From Haberlea rhodopensis (taxonomy: Eukaryota > Streptophyta > Magnoliopsida > Lamiales > Gesneriaceae), in the NCBI GenBank assembly GCA_907163345.1, contig CAJQUN010000040.1:2170001-2234000 (forward strand): DNA of 64,000 bases. Reading direction: 5' to 3'. The position numbers and the translations under genes are program-made. Each line of letters opens with the position of its first letter. The first letter of the stretch is position 1. A model generated the notes under the pieces. It made no database searches. It was not told where the DNA came from and saw only the letters and a program-made list of their open reading frames with translations. Shown here piece after piece: positions 36,866 through 49,019 of the stretch.

Positions 36866-37387
36866 GGTAAAAAGCGGCCAACTCCCCAATGTTTATCCGC
36901 TTTAGCACTTTACCCCATAATCTTTTAAAATGTGCACTTAACCCCCCAAATAAATTTAAGTAGTGCACTTAACCCCCTAAACAATATTTGGGAATGTTTT
37001 TCCCGAATATTTTGGCTGTAAATTCCTTCACATGACACGATCAAGAGTATATATACATTTTCATTATTTTATGTAGGAATTTTATGAGTAAAATTCATCG
37101 ATCGTGGTATACTCATGAAATTAATTTTTATATATTTTCTTATGGGTCTACTCGTTAAATTCTTGCAAAAAATTACATGAAAAGACATACATACCCTCAA
37201 ACGTGGCATGTGCAACGTACGTGAGGAAATTTATAGCCAGAATATTCGAGAAAATTGTTCACGAATATTGTTTAGGGGGTTAAGTGCACTATTTAAAATT
37301 GTTCAGGGGATTAAGTGTACATTTTGAAAGGTTATGGGGTAAAGTACTAAATGGTGTAAATGTTGGGCAGTTGTCCGCTTTTTACCC
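36866..37387. mobile_element. Mutator-like MITE, ~520 bp, ~120-bp inverted repeats
   Basis: The ends are GGTAAAAAGCGGCCAACT and, inverted, GGTAAAAAGCGGACAACT. The repeats continue inward with CTTTACCCCATAA and AGTGCACTTAACCCCCTAAA on both sides. The flanks TTTATCATAT and TTTATTATAT (36856-36865 and 37388-37397) match at 9 of 10. The unpaired centre (about 37010-37250) has no open frame of note. Confidence 0.82.
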
Positions 37388-37642
37388 TTTATTATATCCT
37401 AGATATACCCCAAATTATAGATACATATCCCAAAATATATCAAGAAATATTTATTTGTATTATTTTGTAGTATTATCTCTTTTTTTAAATTATGTATACA
37501 ATACCAAACACATCAATATATTTATTATCTATTATCTTATTTTATCCAAAGATCTTAACAACTGATTTTTAGATAAGACCCTTTAGCTTCCCTTATATCT
37601 TTAAAAATAAGTTTAGACAAATACTCTTTTAGCTTTATATTC

Positions 37643-37676
<34 letters not shown>

Positions 37677-38151
37677 GCTATTTATAAATGAGCTGAGATC
37701 CTTAATTTTATCGTGAGATCACCACTTGCCTTTAATACCCTCACTAATGAGTAATGACTAATGAGAAAGGTCATGCAGAGACATGTCCCCCTTATAAATA
37801 GTTGTCAATCACGAGACTCATAGTATGTATTTGTAAATACTTTTCAGAATTGTTTATCTACTTTCAAGAAAAAAAAAGATTTTAGGTGTTTGATTTTCTT
37901 GCTTCCGCTTCTCTAAAAAAAGAGGTAAAAGTAGAAGTATTTTGAATAAGCAATTATATACAATTATATTTTAATTGTAACACTCGATTTTTTTTTCTTC
38001 AAAACAACTTTTTCAACTTTAAGTAAAAGAAACATAAAAGTATTTTGAATAAGCAATTATATTCACATCCAATATATATCTTCTGTGCAGTGAGTCCCTC
38101 AATTGAAATATTTCAGGGTGGCCCAACTATCGAGTTTTTATGCAATTCAGA
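37388..38151. other. Intergenic between transposons
   Basis: No gene was seen. A (TA)n tract lies at 37644-37672. The stretch at 37880-38060 has GCTTCTCTAAAAAAAGAGG and repeats of TATTTTGAATAAGCAATTAT (twice, about 110 bp apart), probably a decayed MITE. Confidence 0.4.
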
Positions 38152-38156
38152 TGTTC

Positions 38157-38501
38157 TGTTGATAGTTGTTACAAATTGAGAATTTACGAGATATGCTAGT
38201 TCTTTATAAGATGCGTTAGATATTACACTTATCACCAATTGGCTTTGAGTTGGAACCCAATGTATTCCTAACATGGTATCAGAGCAGACTTTTTATGTGG
38301 TTGGTTATTCCGCCTTCATGCTCACCGTCATCCGCGTTATCAGTCCACGTATTTGACTTATATAATATCACATGTGAGGGGACGTGTTGTTAGGTGTCCA
38401 ATATTGAGAATTTACAAGCTATATTAGCTCTTTATAAGATATATGAGTTATTACACTCATTACCAATTGATTTTGTGTTGGAACTCAATATATTCTTAAC
38501 A
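38157..38501 (+). mobile_element. Complete TRIM (terminal-repeat retrotransposon in miniature)
   Basis: The left LTR is 38157-38273 and the right LTR is about 38388-38501. They share GAGAATTTAC, CTCTTTATAAGAT/TTCTTTATAAGAT, and TTGGAAC..CAAT..ATTC ending TAACA. Directly after the left LTR is TGGTATCAGAGC (38274-38285), the primer-binding site for initiator tRNA-Met. A purine-rich GTGAGGGGACG precedes the right LTR. A perfect 5-bp duplication TGTTC flanks the whole element (38152-38156 and 38502-38506). At 345 bp it encodes nothing and must be moved by another element's proteins. It is not Cassandra-like, as no 5S rRNA segment is present. Confidence 0.92.
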
Positions 38502-38506
38502 TGTTC

Positions 38507-39718
38507 CAACGGTCTTGCTTCTAGCTCAATACCTCGTGTGTATATGTTGTGGGGTCACATCACTTGGTTGTAACCTTAGGGAGCTCGCCCCCCTCTAGAT
38601 CGGTACATTATTAAGCTATGGATTATGATTCCTATTTATACAAATATTGTAAGCAAGTGTTTATTATTTGGACAGGATGACTAGCCTTGAGAATAGGGAA
38701 GATGAGAATATGTATTGAGAATAATATAATAATAATTCCCCAAAAGTTTCATATTATTGGAAAATACATGAACCACAACACTAGGCCTTTATACATGGGA
38801 CTACAACATTGAAAATAAATGAGGAATTGGTTGATACAATCCTATGTGGAGCTAATATTAATGGTCTTAAATAATATTTTATAGTGATCAATTTCGTATT
38901 TATGGGGGTGAAAATAAATTTCTAGTGTATTGAAATCAAGTGGGGGATTGAGCTCCTCAGTTTTGCCGACATGAATAATATGTTTGTGTTTATGTGATGT
39001 TGATTAGTATCTCGATTAGGTTTGTCAAATTTTATTTATAATGGAAAGTATTTACTTTGGCGATAGTGGGCCTGTCATCATTTGCTTAGGATTGTGATAT
39101 TGGATTATGATATTATAGTCGAGATGTTGTCTGTTTGTTGTTTAATTTAAATGTATTCCGGCTCAAAGATATTTATACATCATCAAGTGGTCAGTCTTGG
39201 TTTTAGGAGGGCCCCAGTGTGTCTGGTTAAGTTTTAACATTTATTTTTTTAAAAAAAAATTAGCCGAAATATTTTGCTTGATTATTGATCGCGATTAAAT
39301 GTATTAATTGCATGCTAATATGCTCATGCTCACTTTACTCAAAAAAAATTATTTAGCCTATAAAAAAAAAATCAAAAAGGGGCCCATTATTTGGGTGAGA
39401 ATGGGACAATTGATTTTGTTAATGTTAAATATTAAGCTGCGCGTGTGTGTATATGAATATATATAATTATTTTAAAATCTTTTTACAGATATATATACCA
39501 AAACTAGATCCCTGGACGTGTAATGCAGTCATGCAGATGACTTGTTGGCCAACGTTTTCTTTATAATAAAACATTAACACTATAAATTGGTGGACCATGC
39601 TTTTGACTAAGTTAGTAGCCATTTTGAAAAACGAGTCTATAACTGTTAACAGCCTAATATTTATATCAATAATGGAGGACTCGTAATTTCTCCGCAGATG
39701 ATATGATTAAAAGTTAAA

Positions 39719-39759
<41 letters not shown>

Positions 39760-40344
39760 CGTGGAACATATTGATGGACTTGCCTTTTTGTCCGATATCG
39801 GTGGGAAGAAGTGAAAGGACCTACTCTATTGTTATAAAATGAGGATTGATAATTCAATTTTAAGAGCATCAGTCAATAGATTATTTATCAATTTTTGGCT
39901 TTAAGAAAATTTCTTTATTGTTTTAGAATCTTGTAAAATTTTGAAAATGCTTTGTGGTTGCCGCTTGAATGATCTTCCACATCAGAAAAGATTTATTGAA
40001 TGTCCTTCATTTACAGATGAGATGTGAGTTATAAATTCTGGTTAGTAAGAACTAAGAAAGCTTTGTGGGTATGCTTGGTGTGTAAAGAGAAATTGTTTGG
40101 TTTTAATAATTTTTCACATGGTACATTTTTCTTTAATCATGATGATTTTTCTCCTGATTTGGAGTTTTAAATGTTAAATCATTGTGTCATCATTATTTCT
40201 CATTTTGTTTACTTTTTTCCTAGAAGGTAATTCCCAACACATATGAAAATAATAATATATACTTGAAAAAACATGAAAATAATCTGGGCGAAGATTCTTG
40301 TCGACTCCCTTCATTTAGGCCATAAACAAATCTTTGGTTAATTA
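38507..40344. other. Intergenic, no gene recognised
   Basis: AT-rich unique sequence. The only defined feature is an (ATA)n microsatellite at 39721-39758. No open frame with recognisable domains was found on either strand. Confidence 0.5.
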
Positions 40345-40349
40345 GAATC

Positions 40350-41471
40350 TGTTAGGATCGAAGAAGTGTTTAGAAAAAGGGAGTTGAATAACACTTGACT
40401 CAAATTCGATTTTACTTTGTTACTACAGACTGTTAGGTATTGTAGTAACTTATCAATTAGTTGCAAGTCAACAGACACTGATAATAGTGCGGAATAAGTC
40501 TGATAAACTTGTGATTAATAAAAACTGAATGATAAATATAGAAAATAAATGACACAAGAATTGTTTCTGGAAGTTCGAAGCACAACGCTTCTACGTCTCC
40601 CCTTCTTCCGTTGCAGGAAGGATTCACTAGAAGACTTTGAGTAATACAATCCTGTTGTACAACCCCAATTCAGCTGAATTTACCCCACTACCAGACTGAA
40701 ACTCCTAGTCTCTCGATCTATTCAGACACAATCCGTCTGACAGTGACAAAGAGTTCACTCTTCTATCTTAGAACAAAATACAATTGATAGAGTGATTTAA
40801 ACTAAGCACAAAATGATCCTTAAGTGATCAAATAAAACAATAAGTCGTGCTTCTAATTTTGAGCAGATCGATAAGATGAAATCTTTCGATGATTGCGTTC
40901 TGCTAAACTGAATGCTCGATAAAGTTGATTGATCTTTTTATGCGTTTTTGAATCTCTTGTGTCCGATACTTCTCATATCTTTGAGCATTTTAAGTTGCAC
41001 CTATATATAATCGTCTCTTCCAACGACAATATTACATTTTGTGTGCAACTCTATACTTTGGTCAATATCTGAACAAGTTGCAGTCTGCTATTTTAGACAC
41101 TTTCCCTTCTGGTCTGTTTTTTCGACGCTTGTCAGATACTCTCATTGTCTATTTACCATTTAAGGTATCTTCAGTCCTTGGTCTTTTTCAGCATTAAATG
41201 CACCATTAAATGCTTCAATAAATAGCCGTTGATTATTCGGACTGAAGAACGAAGTTTACTAGCTTAGTCTGTTCTTATCTGCTCTACATCGATCTGGATC
41301 GATCTGATCTGGTTGACATTGATCGGCGTCGATCTGGTATGTTCTGGTCTGTATCAGTCTAGTTGACATCGACCTGGTCTGCCTCAATATAGACTTTATC
41401 GGCCTGGTCTATTTTGATATAGACTATATCAGTCTGGTATGTTTTGTCATCTTTAAAATCTGGAACTAACA
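40350..41471 (-). mobile_element. Solo LTR d, 1.1 kb, SIRE-like Copia family
   Basis: On the minus strand it begins TGTTAGTTCCAG and ends CGATCCTAACA, with an exact 5-bp duplication GAATC (40345-40349 and 41472-41476). The R/U5 segment (AAGTCTTCTAGTGAATCCTT, then GGGGAGACGTAGAAG) is shared with solo LTR e at 42175-44050. The U3 side contains repeated GATCTGGTC-like motifs. The family label is from memory of SIRE-type LTRs and is tentative. Confidence 0.85.
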
Positions 41472-41763
41472 GAATCAAATTTAAATTTAATTCTAAAATA
41501 AAAAAATGATTATAAAATAATTTATAACTTGAGATTCTAATCAACTTCCCAATTGAATAACATTTTAGTAATATACATTATGATGTTATTATGTAGTAGA
41601 ATTCAAATATAAACCATATGCGAATTTTGACTCTACTCCAATTATTTCCTTGATGACATCCATAATAAATTATCTGATAAATGTACTACAATTAATTTCA
41701 AAAATTATATATTATTATTTTTTCATTTTTTATCTTTTGAGTGGGAGATGTGCTAAATCAATT

Positions 41764-41850
41764 TTTTTGTGTCAAGCGCGACTCGAACTCGAGTTTGCCC
41801 AAAGTGGACATTATCTCTTATCCATCCGGACTAGGCGGTAGAGCTCCATA
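41764..41850 (-). mobile_element. tRNA-type SINE remnant
   Basis: On the minus strand it reads GAGCTCTACCGCCTAGTCCG, then GATGGATAAGAG (A-box region), the B box CTCGAGTTCGAGTCGCG and the tail CGCTTGACACAAAAAAAT. The B box and tail match the copy at about 25455-25560. No clear target duplication was found. It could be mistaken for a tRNA gene but lacks a cloverleaf. Confidence 0.6.
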
Positions 41851-42174
41851 AATTTTGTATTATACATTATAATTATACAATATTATAATTATATTGCATT
41901 TATGATGAGATTCACTCTATCTCTGGACATTTTAGTACGCCTCTTTATTGGTGTGTCTTAGTCATCTATTACAATATTATAAAGATGATGCATGCTAGAG
42001 AAACTACTTGACCTCTTGGTATGGTCGTACAATTATCAAAATGCCCCTAAATCTTTTATTAATCACAAATAATATGCCAAAATGGAAAATGACTGAAATA
42101 TCCTTGAGACTTTTAATAATTTCAATTTATCCTCATATCTTATATTCTTAAAATATATGTAATGCCTTTGATAA

Positions 42175-44050
42175 TGTTGGGTTTTGGAAACCCGAATAAT
42201 ATTGGTTTTGATGCTAACAAAACTTGTTATTGTGTTGCTAACATATTTCATCAAGTGTGCAGTTCATATATCATAACTTAGAAGCTTGATGAATTACAAA
42301 GAAGTAGCTTGAAAATATCAAGCTGGACCAAGACTGAAATTCTGGCAGAGCGGATTGTTTCGATCATATCTCATAGCTCGGATATCGAAATGGCGTGATT
42401 CTAAAGAGATTGAACAGCCAACATACTAAAAGTCATGCTTCACAACCGATCGGCTAGTTCAAATGTTATCAAGGAGAAAAGACGTCTGCAAGATCGAGCT
42501 GTACCGCGAAGAAACAGCAAGCTGTTTCAGCAAGCAACTGTCAGTCGGGTGGCCATAACTCTCAGCTCGCTTATCGGAACGGAACAATTCACTATGGGTT
42601 GGAAAGCTAAGCCAAAGATCTACAAGTCATCTTTGGACGTGAAAGACTGAATCGGACGTTACAATGGCCAAAAAGCTTCTGCAAGTCACGCCATGTGACG
42701 CCTGTAAGATCGAGCTGTTACAGCAAGCAACTATCAGTCTGGTGGGCATAACTCTTAGCTCTCTTATCGGAACGGAATGATTCAGTATGGGTTGGAAAGC
42801 TAAGACAAATATATACAAGTCATCGTTGGAAGTAAAAGACTGAATCGGACGTTAAGATGGCCAAAAAGCTTCTGCAACTAACGTCATGTGCTGCTGCATC
42901 CAGCAAACAGACAGCAGGAGCATTGCCTCGTATTTCAAGCATAAATCTCTCATACGAACTTGAAATCGAGCGATTCTTGATTCCGTGGAAAGCTAAGAGA
43001 AAGGGCTACAACTTTCATGTAGATCACTTTGCCCAGAAATCAAAGAATCAAGAGTTACAAGCAACAGATCGAAGAACAAGTTTATCAATCTGTTTTTGTA
43101 TCAAGCTGATTGTCCAGACTGATCCGGACCAGACTGATCTGCCCGTGCTGATCCGGACCAGACTGATCTGTCCGTGCTGATCTGCCAGACTGATCTACCA
43201 TGCTGATCTGGCCAGACTGATCTGCCCAAGCTGATCCGGCCAATCCGGTCCGAAATACAAATAGCCCAGAAACCAGAATATGACCGTTGCAAGCTCGGGA
43301 ATAGTGCAGAACCTTTCCAACGGGCATATTCTTGTGTCTAACGTATATATCATTACTTGGGGCTATACATACATGATTTGGAAGCTCAATAACAGCTGAT
43401 TGAAGATCAATCCAAGCCTTCCAAAGCAAACCCACTTGGGATTCAATTGAGGAACTTAAAAGACAAAAGTTGCTAAATGAAGAGCACTCCTCAAACCTTT
43501 GGCACCTCTTACCCTGCTGTATCAGATCTAGTTAGAGATCATTTGTGCCTTTGTATTCACTCTATTCATTGTATTTGTGAGCTAAAATAGAAGAGTGAAT
43601 ACCATTGTAACGGTTGATGATTTATCACAACCGATGAGAGGTCTTTGTATGTGAGACATTAAAGAACATACATAGTTGAGTTGCTAGGAGTTCTAGTTGG
43701 ATAGGGAATTCCCAACTGGATCGGGTTTGTACAACGGGATTGTATAAATCAAAGTCTTCTAGTGGAATCCTTCCATGAGGTGGAAGAAGGGGAGACGTAG
43801 AAGGATTACACCACCTTCGAACTTCCATAAACAAATGCTTGTTTATTTACTTTAATTGCATATCTTTAAAATGTCTTTCAAATGTTTAATCGGTTATAGA
43901 GCGGGTTATGTCGAGTGTCTTCTGCTCGATTTTGTAATCGAACTCGATATAATCTCTCGGTGCATTAATTCAAGAACACGAGCTATTGAAGCTCAAGTTG
44001 GTTGAACTCGGGTGTGGAATGGCAACCCACCCCCGGAATCGATCCTGACA
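42175..44050 (+). mobile_element. Solo LTR e, 1.9 kb, SIRE-like Copia family
   Basis: It begins TGTTGGGTTTTGGAAACCC and ends GGAATCGATCCTGACA, with an exact duplication GATAA (42170-42174 and 44051-44055). It shares the R/U5 block (CAAAGTCTTCTAGTGGAATC, GGGGAGACGTAGAAGGATT) and terminal ATCGATCCT with LTR d. The U3 holds a tandem duplication of about 190 bp (42528-42720 and 42722-42880) and a cluster of CAGACTGATCTG repeats (43110-43240). The open frames across these repeats are not genes. Confidence 0.88.
43110..43240 (+). repeat. CAGACTGATCYG short direct repeats in LTR e
   Basis: At least five copies of CAGACTGATC followed by TGCCC/CGGACC variants recur at irregular spacing of about 20-30 bp, interleaved with TGCTGATC. 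A corresponding GATCTGGT-rich region is in LTR d at 41280-41440. These are likely U3 enhancer-type repeats (inference). Confidence 0.8.
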
Positions 44051-44489
44051 GATAATATTATCAATTACAATATTATCATATCACATAATATTTGTAATTA
44101 AATTCCAAAAAAGAAGTTAAAAAACCAATTGAAAAAAAACTGTGCAAGCACGCAACACGTGCTGGGGGAACATTAGTTACCAAATGATGGACAAATATAT
44201 CTGATGCTATTTTACTTTTGTTGTGTACTCTTCCCTTCAGTAGCTCTGTATAGTGTTTGTTGTTCATTAATATAATATCTGGTTATGCTAAAAACAAATA
44301 ATAATGTCTGGTTATGCGTAAAAAAAGGGGCAAATTCAGAATAAATCCCCAAGCAAAACTAAATTTGAAGATCAGTCCATGTGTAAGAAAATTTTTGGTG
44401 TTAGTTCTCAATCCATAAATTGCATTAGTTCTAACTCTCTATTCATCTAAAAAATACTAAAATACCCTTGCTTTCTGACACGCGAAGTT

Positions 44490-46345
44490 GGTACGAAATC
44501 TATACAATATTGGTACTAGTTACATATGAAGTTGGTATAGGTTTAACCTATAAAATTTTGGTACTAGTTACAATTTTAATCTATAAAATTTTGGTACTAG
44601 TTACAATTTTAACCTATACAATTTTGGTACTAGTTAAACTTTAAATTAGTACGATACATCTACTGTTTTGGTACTTATTACACGTGAAGTTGGTATGAAA
44701 CCTATATAATTTTGGTACTAAGTATACATAAAATTGGTATGAAACTTATACAACTTCGGTACTAAGTATATATAAAATTGATATGAAACATATAAAATTT
44801 TGGCACTTATTACACTGAACTTGGTATGAAACCTATATAATTTTGGTACTAAGTATACATAAAATTGGTATGAAACTTATACAATTTTGGTACTTATTAC
44901 ACATGAATTGGTATGAAACCTATATAATTTTGGTACTTAATTACCCATGAAATTGATATGAAATTTTTACAATTTAGGTACTAGTTACACGTGACATTGG
45001 TATGAAACTTATATAATTTTGGTACTAGTTACAAATAAAATAGGTATAAAACATATGCAATTTCGGTACTAAGTATACATAAAATAGGTATGAATCCTAT
45101 ACAATTTTAGTTATTACACATAAAATTGGTATGAGAACAATACAATTTTAATACTTATTACACTTGAAGTTAGTACGGGATATATATAATTTTGGTACTA
45201 GTTACAAATAAAATTGGTATGAATCATATAAAATTTTGATACTAGTTACACATGAAATTGGTATTAAACATATGCTATATTCGGTACATATTACACGTGA
45301 AGTTGGTATGAAACCTATACAATTTCGGTACTAATTAAACATAAAATATGTATTAATCCTATAAAATTTTGGTACATATTATAAATGAAATTGGTAAGAC
45401 AACTATACAATTTTGGTACTTATTACACATGAAGTTAATATGAAATATATACAATTTTGGTATTAGTTACACATGAAATTTGTATGAATCCTATACAATT
45501 TAGTATTAATTACATATGAAATTGGATGAAACATATACTATTTTCGGTACTTACATATGAAGTTGGTATGAAACTTATACAATTTTGGTACAAGTTACAC
45601 ATGAAATTGGTATGAAACATATACTATTCGGTACTTATTACACGTGAAGTTGGTAGGAAACATATACAATTTCTGTACTAAGTACACATTAAATTGGTAT
45701 GAACTATGAAACCTATGAAATTTTAGTACTATTCTATATAATTTCGGTACTAGTTACACTTAAAATTAATACTAATCCTATACAATTTTAATAATAATTA
45801 CACATGAAATAGTATCAAATATATATAATTTAGGTACTAGTTACACAACATTGTCATTAAACCTATACAATTTGGGTAATAATTACACATAAAATTAGTA
45901 TTAAACATATACAATTTTGGTACTAGTTACACTTTAAATTGGTATTACAATTTTCGTAGTAGTTACACATAAAATTGATATTAAACATAAATAATTTTGG
46001 TACTAGTTATATATGAAACTGATATTAAAACTATATAATTTTGGTACTAGTTACACATAAAATTGATATTAAATATATATCATTTTGATAGTAGTTACAC
46101 ATGAAATTGGTATTAAATCTATACAATTTTGGTACTAGTTACACATAAAATTATTATTAAATTTACACAATTTTGTACTAGTTGTTAATGAAATTAGTAT
46201 CAAACGTATACAATTCAAGTACTAGTTACACATCAATATTGATGTTAAACTATATATCGAATTAACAAACAATATCAATTTTAAACAACAATAACAACAT
46301 TTGTATGGAATCTTCTATATTATTGTTAATCTTCTATATCGAACA
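44490..46345 (+). repeat. Left arm of element B: ~44-bp degenerate tandem repeats
   Basis: These are the same units as in element A (TTTTGGTACTAGTTACACAT, GAAATTGGTATGAAACCTAT). Several carry CACGTG (for example near 44684, 44990, 45295 and 45640). Confidence 0.88.
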
Positions 46346-46789
46346 ACAAAAATATCAATTTCAACAGTCATCGTGATGTGTCCACATATCCACTATGTTG
46401 TGTCCTTCAGTTTATTAGCCAAAGAATCTTATGTTATTCTATTTTCTCTTCCAAGTGTTAAATAAAAATAATCATTCAACAACCATCTTGATGTATCCAC
46501 CTAAGATAAACTATTAAACAATTTAAATAACACAATGATTAGTTGAAGTTATACGTCTGTCGACTATATAAATTTTCAACGATGTAAATTCAAAACCACA
46601 TCTACCGAGTGATAGATTCTAAATAAATATGACGATTCAACTATTTTACAGTTAATTGAAACGCATTCAAATCAGGAAGCACAAATAATCCCTTATAATG
46701 CACTAATCGTATTCTCGATTCATCATGCATGTTTACTCTTAAACCCATTGCATGCAATGTCCAATTGAAAAGAGTGGTGTGAAAGACAT

Positions 46790-48880
46790 TTATACAACTC
46801 ATATACACAAATCTTTATGCTCGTAGGATAGCATATAATTTGTATTAATTCATATAATATGTAACTATGACCAAATTATATAAGTTTAGTACAAATTTAA
46901 ATATTAACTAGTACATAAATTATAGATTTGATACTAATTTCATGTGTAACTAGTACCAAAATTGTATAGGATTAATACAATTTCATGTGTAACTAGTTTA
47001 GGTTTCAGATCAACTTCACGTGTAATAAGTACCGAAAATAGTCTAGGTTTCATACAAATTTCATGTATAACTAGTACAAGAACAAACAAATGTTGTTTGT
47101 AAATTTTAAAATTGATGTGTATGATATATAATATTAACATTAATATAGAAGATTCTATAGAAATGTTATTATTGTTGTTTGAAATTGATATCGTTTGTTT
47201 CTTCGATATATAAGTTTAACATCAATATTGATATGTAACTAGTATCTGAATTGTATATGTTTAATAAAAATTTCATGTACAACTAGTACCAAATTGTATA
47301 AGTTTAATACCAATTTCATGTGTCACTAGTACCAAAATTGTATATATTTAATACCAATTTCATGTGTAACAAGTACCAAATTTGATATATGTTAATACCA
47401 ATTTTATGTGTAACTAATATCAAAATTGTATAGTTTTAATATCCATTTCATGTATAACTAGTAACAAAATTATATAAGTTTAATTCAAATTTTATGTGTA
47501 ACTACTACGAAAATGGTAATATCAATTTAAAGTGTAATTAGTACCAAAATTGTATATGCTTAATACTAATTTTATGTGCAATTAATACCCAAATTTATAT
47601 GTTTAATACCAATATTGTGTAACTAGTACCTAAATTATATATGTTTGATAGTAATTTCATATGTAATTATTACCAAAATTGTATATGATTATTATTAATT
47701 TCAAGTTTAACTCGTACCAAAATTGTATAGAATAGTATGAAAATTTCATAGGTTTCATAGTTCATACCAATTTTATATATACTTAGTACATAAATTGTAT
47801 ATGTTTCCTACCAACATCACGTGTAATATATACCGAATATAGTATTTGTTTCATACCAATTTCATGTGTAACTAATACCAAAATTGTATAGGATTCATAC
47901 CAGTTTCATGTGTACATAGTACCAAAATTGTATATATTTCATACTAATTTCACATATAATAAGTACCAAAATTGTATTTTCTTACCAATTTCATTTGTAA
48001 TATGTACCAAAATTGTATATGATCCATACCTATTTTATGTATAATTAGTACCGATATTGTACATGTTTCATACCAACTTCACGTGTAATAAGTACCGAAT
48101 ATAGTACATGTTTCATATCAATTTCATGAGAAACTAGTACCAAAATTGTATAGGATTCATACAACTTTTATTTGTAACTAGTACCAAAAATGTATATATT
48201 TCATACTAACTTCAAGTGTAATAAATACCAAAATTGTATTGTTCTCATACCATTTCATGTGCAATAAATATTGTATAAGATTCATACCTATTTTATGTAT
48301 ACTTAATACCAAAATTGCATAGGCTGCATACCAATTTTATTTGCAACTAGTACCAAAATTGTATAGGTTTCATACCAATGTCACATGTAACTAGTACCTA
48401 AATTGTAAAAATTTCATATCAATTTCATGGGTAATTAGTACCAAAATTGTATAGGTTTCATACAAATTTCATGTGTAATAAGTACCAAAATTTATAAGTT
48501 TCATACCAATTTTATGTATACTTAGTACCGAAATTATATATGCTTCTTACCAATTTTATGTATAATTAGTACCAAAATTATATAGGTCTCATATCAAGTT
48601 CACGTGTAATAAGTGCCAAAATTTTATATGTTACATACCAATTTTATGTATATTGGTACCGAAGTTGCATAAGTTTCATACCAATTTTATGTATAATTAG
48701 TACCAAAATTGTATAGGTTTCATACTAACTTCACGTGTAATAAGTACCAAAACAGTATATGTTTCATACTAATTTAAAGTGTAACTAGTACCAAAATTGT
48801 ATATGTTTTATACCAACTTCATATGTAACTAGTACCAATATTGTATAGGTTTCGTACCAACTTCGCGTGTCAAAAAGCAA
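46790..48880 (-). repeat. Right arm of element B: same units inverted
   Basis: Units read GGTTTCATACCAATTTCATG and TAACTAGTACCAAAATTGTA. CACGTG occurs in several (near 47015, 47818, 48081, 48601 and 48732). The inner boundary (46720-46800) holds ATTGCATGCAAT sequence also found at both inner arm ends of element A. Confidence 0.88.
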
Positions 48881-49019
48881 GAGTATTTTAGTATTTTTAG
48901 GTGACTAGGGAGTTAGAACTAATACAATTTATGGACTGGTGACTGACACCAAAATTTCTTTTACATAAAACTGATGTCACATTTATCTTTTATCATAGAC
49001 ATTTCTTTTGAAGTTTCCC

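Larger units (their letters stand above)
44328..49019. mobile_element. Foldback-like element B, ~4.7 kb, uninterrupted relative of element A
   Basis: The ends are GGGCAAATTCAGAATAAAT and, inverted from the right, GGGAAACTTCAAAAGAAAT, followed on both sides by TTAGTTCTAACTC and TACTAAAATACCC/TACTAAAATACTC. The left arm (about 44490-46345) and right arm (about 46790-48880) are built of the same 44-bp units as element A, in opposite orientation. The core (about 46360-46790) matches the core of A but inverted. Flanks are A-rich, so the target duplication is unclear (possibly AAATAAAAA on the right). No transposase was found. The right end is about 800 bp from the MGDG synthase start codon. Confidence 0.85.

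Noticed and set aside
43085..43435. Frames rich in DQSG repeats on both strands
   Set aside because: They come from the CAGACTGATC direct repeats in the U3 of solo LTR e.
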